From Chlamydiota bacterium (GTDB lineage Bacteria > Chlamydiota > Chlamydiia > Chlamydiales > Criblamydiaceae): 6,287 nucleotides of DNA. The DNA is taken from contig JAJFMC010000041.1 in assembly GCA_021772365.1 (NCBI GenBank), forward strand, positions 1 to 6,287. Direction: 5' to 3'. Positions 6,228 to 6,287 of the stretch are shown in pieces. A program made the position numbers and the translations under genes. Each line of letters begins with the position of its first letter. The stretch's first letter is position 1. Below the pieces are notes generated by a model, which made no database searches, was not told where the DNA came from, and was given only the letters and a program-made list of their open reading frames with translations.

Positions 6228-6233
6228 ATTTTT
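6211..6233. promoter_or_regulatory. 6-bp inverted repeat with T run: operator or plus-strand terminator
   Basis: TCTCAC (6211-6216), a six-base loop, then GTGAGA (6223-6228): a perfect 6-bp stem. On the plus strand TTTTT follows at 6229-6233, which gives it the form of a small intrinsic terminator, but no plus-strand gene is evident to its left. On the minus strand it has no following T run and overlaps the -35 region of the possible car-pyr promoter, which would suit a repressor site. The sequence cannot decide between the two. Confidence 0.35.
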
Positions 6234-6287
6234 GCCAAAGTCGGCGCCCTAGATTGCTCGGCAGGGAAATTGCCAATAACCATCTAT

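Larger units (their letters stand above)
6196..6285 (-). other. Open frame entering from the right edge, possible 3' end of a gene or repeat
   Basis: The minus-strand frame from 6285 runs 29 codons (ending VRAVHN) to TAA at 6198-6196. It is open at the window edge, so it may be the tail of an upstream gene. It has no recognisable domain, and its stop falls inside the proposed -10 box. The opposite strand also carries a short ORF here (ATG 6175 to TAG about 6252), which shows how easily short frames arise. Tentative. Confidence 0.15.

Noticed and set aside
1..6287. tRNA genes, rRNA, CRISPR arrays, defence or toxin systems
   Set aside because: No regularly spaced repeats, cloverleaf-like segments or related protein motifs were seen. 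The coding space is filled by four pyrimidine genes.

Overview
This window holds one compact gene block, all read on the minus strand. In transcription order it is carA, carB, pyrB and pyrI: both subunits of glutamine-dependent carbamoyl-phosphate synthetase, then the catalytic and regulatory chains of aspartate transcarbamoylase. Together they carry out the first two steps of de novo pyrimidine synthesis (glutamine + bicarbonate + 2 ATP to carbamoyl phosphate, then + aspartate to carbamoyl-aspartate). All four are full length and keep their key catalytic or metal-binding residues.

Organism: bacterial, with Shine-Dalgarno sites, 4-bp gene overlaps, moderate GC judged by eye, and a PyrI subunit. 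CarA and CarB do not carry the usual proteobacterial or Gram-positive signatures. They carry the GHRGHNQPC, VRPSYVLSGAAMN and GQAGEFDYSGSQA type motifs that I recall from Bacteroidetes and from eukaryotic CAD/CPS1 enzymes. A Bacteroidetes- or Chlamydiae-type bacterium (for example a Waddlia-like environmental chlamydia) fits best, but this is inference without a database search.

Layout, from the right edge (upstream) to the left edge (downstream). Positions 6287-5976 are a leader/intergenic zone. It has an open frame entering from the right edge, a possible promoter overlapped by a perfect 6-bp inverted repeat, a 24-codon micro-ORF, three helically phased A6/T6 tracts, and a good Shine-Dalgarno that points to a TTG start for carA. 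carA (5975-4899) overlaps carB (4902-1702) by ATGA, so the two are translationally coupled. A 197-bp gap (1701-1505) follows; it contains a 17-codon ORF with three successive Phe codons, a repeated 8-mer and only a weak promoter candidate. pyrB (1503-583) and pyrI (567-109) are 15 bp apart. In the last 108 bases there is no convincing terminator. There is instead a strong sigma70-type promoter (TTGACA, 17 bp, TATCTT) and a ribosome site leading to an ATG at position 6, so another minus-strand gene starts at the left edge and is cut off.

The order glutaminase, synthetase, ATCase is colinear with eukaryotic CAD minus its dihydroorotase part. The enzymes are well known. What deserves a second look is the non-coding DNA ahead of carA and pyrB and the lineage of the CarAB pair. 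I see no previously undescribed multi-gene system here.
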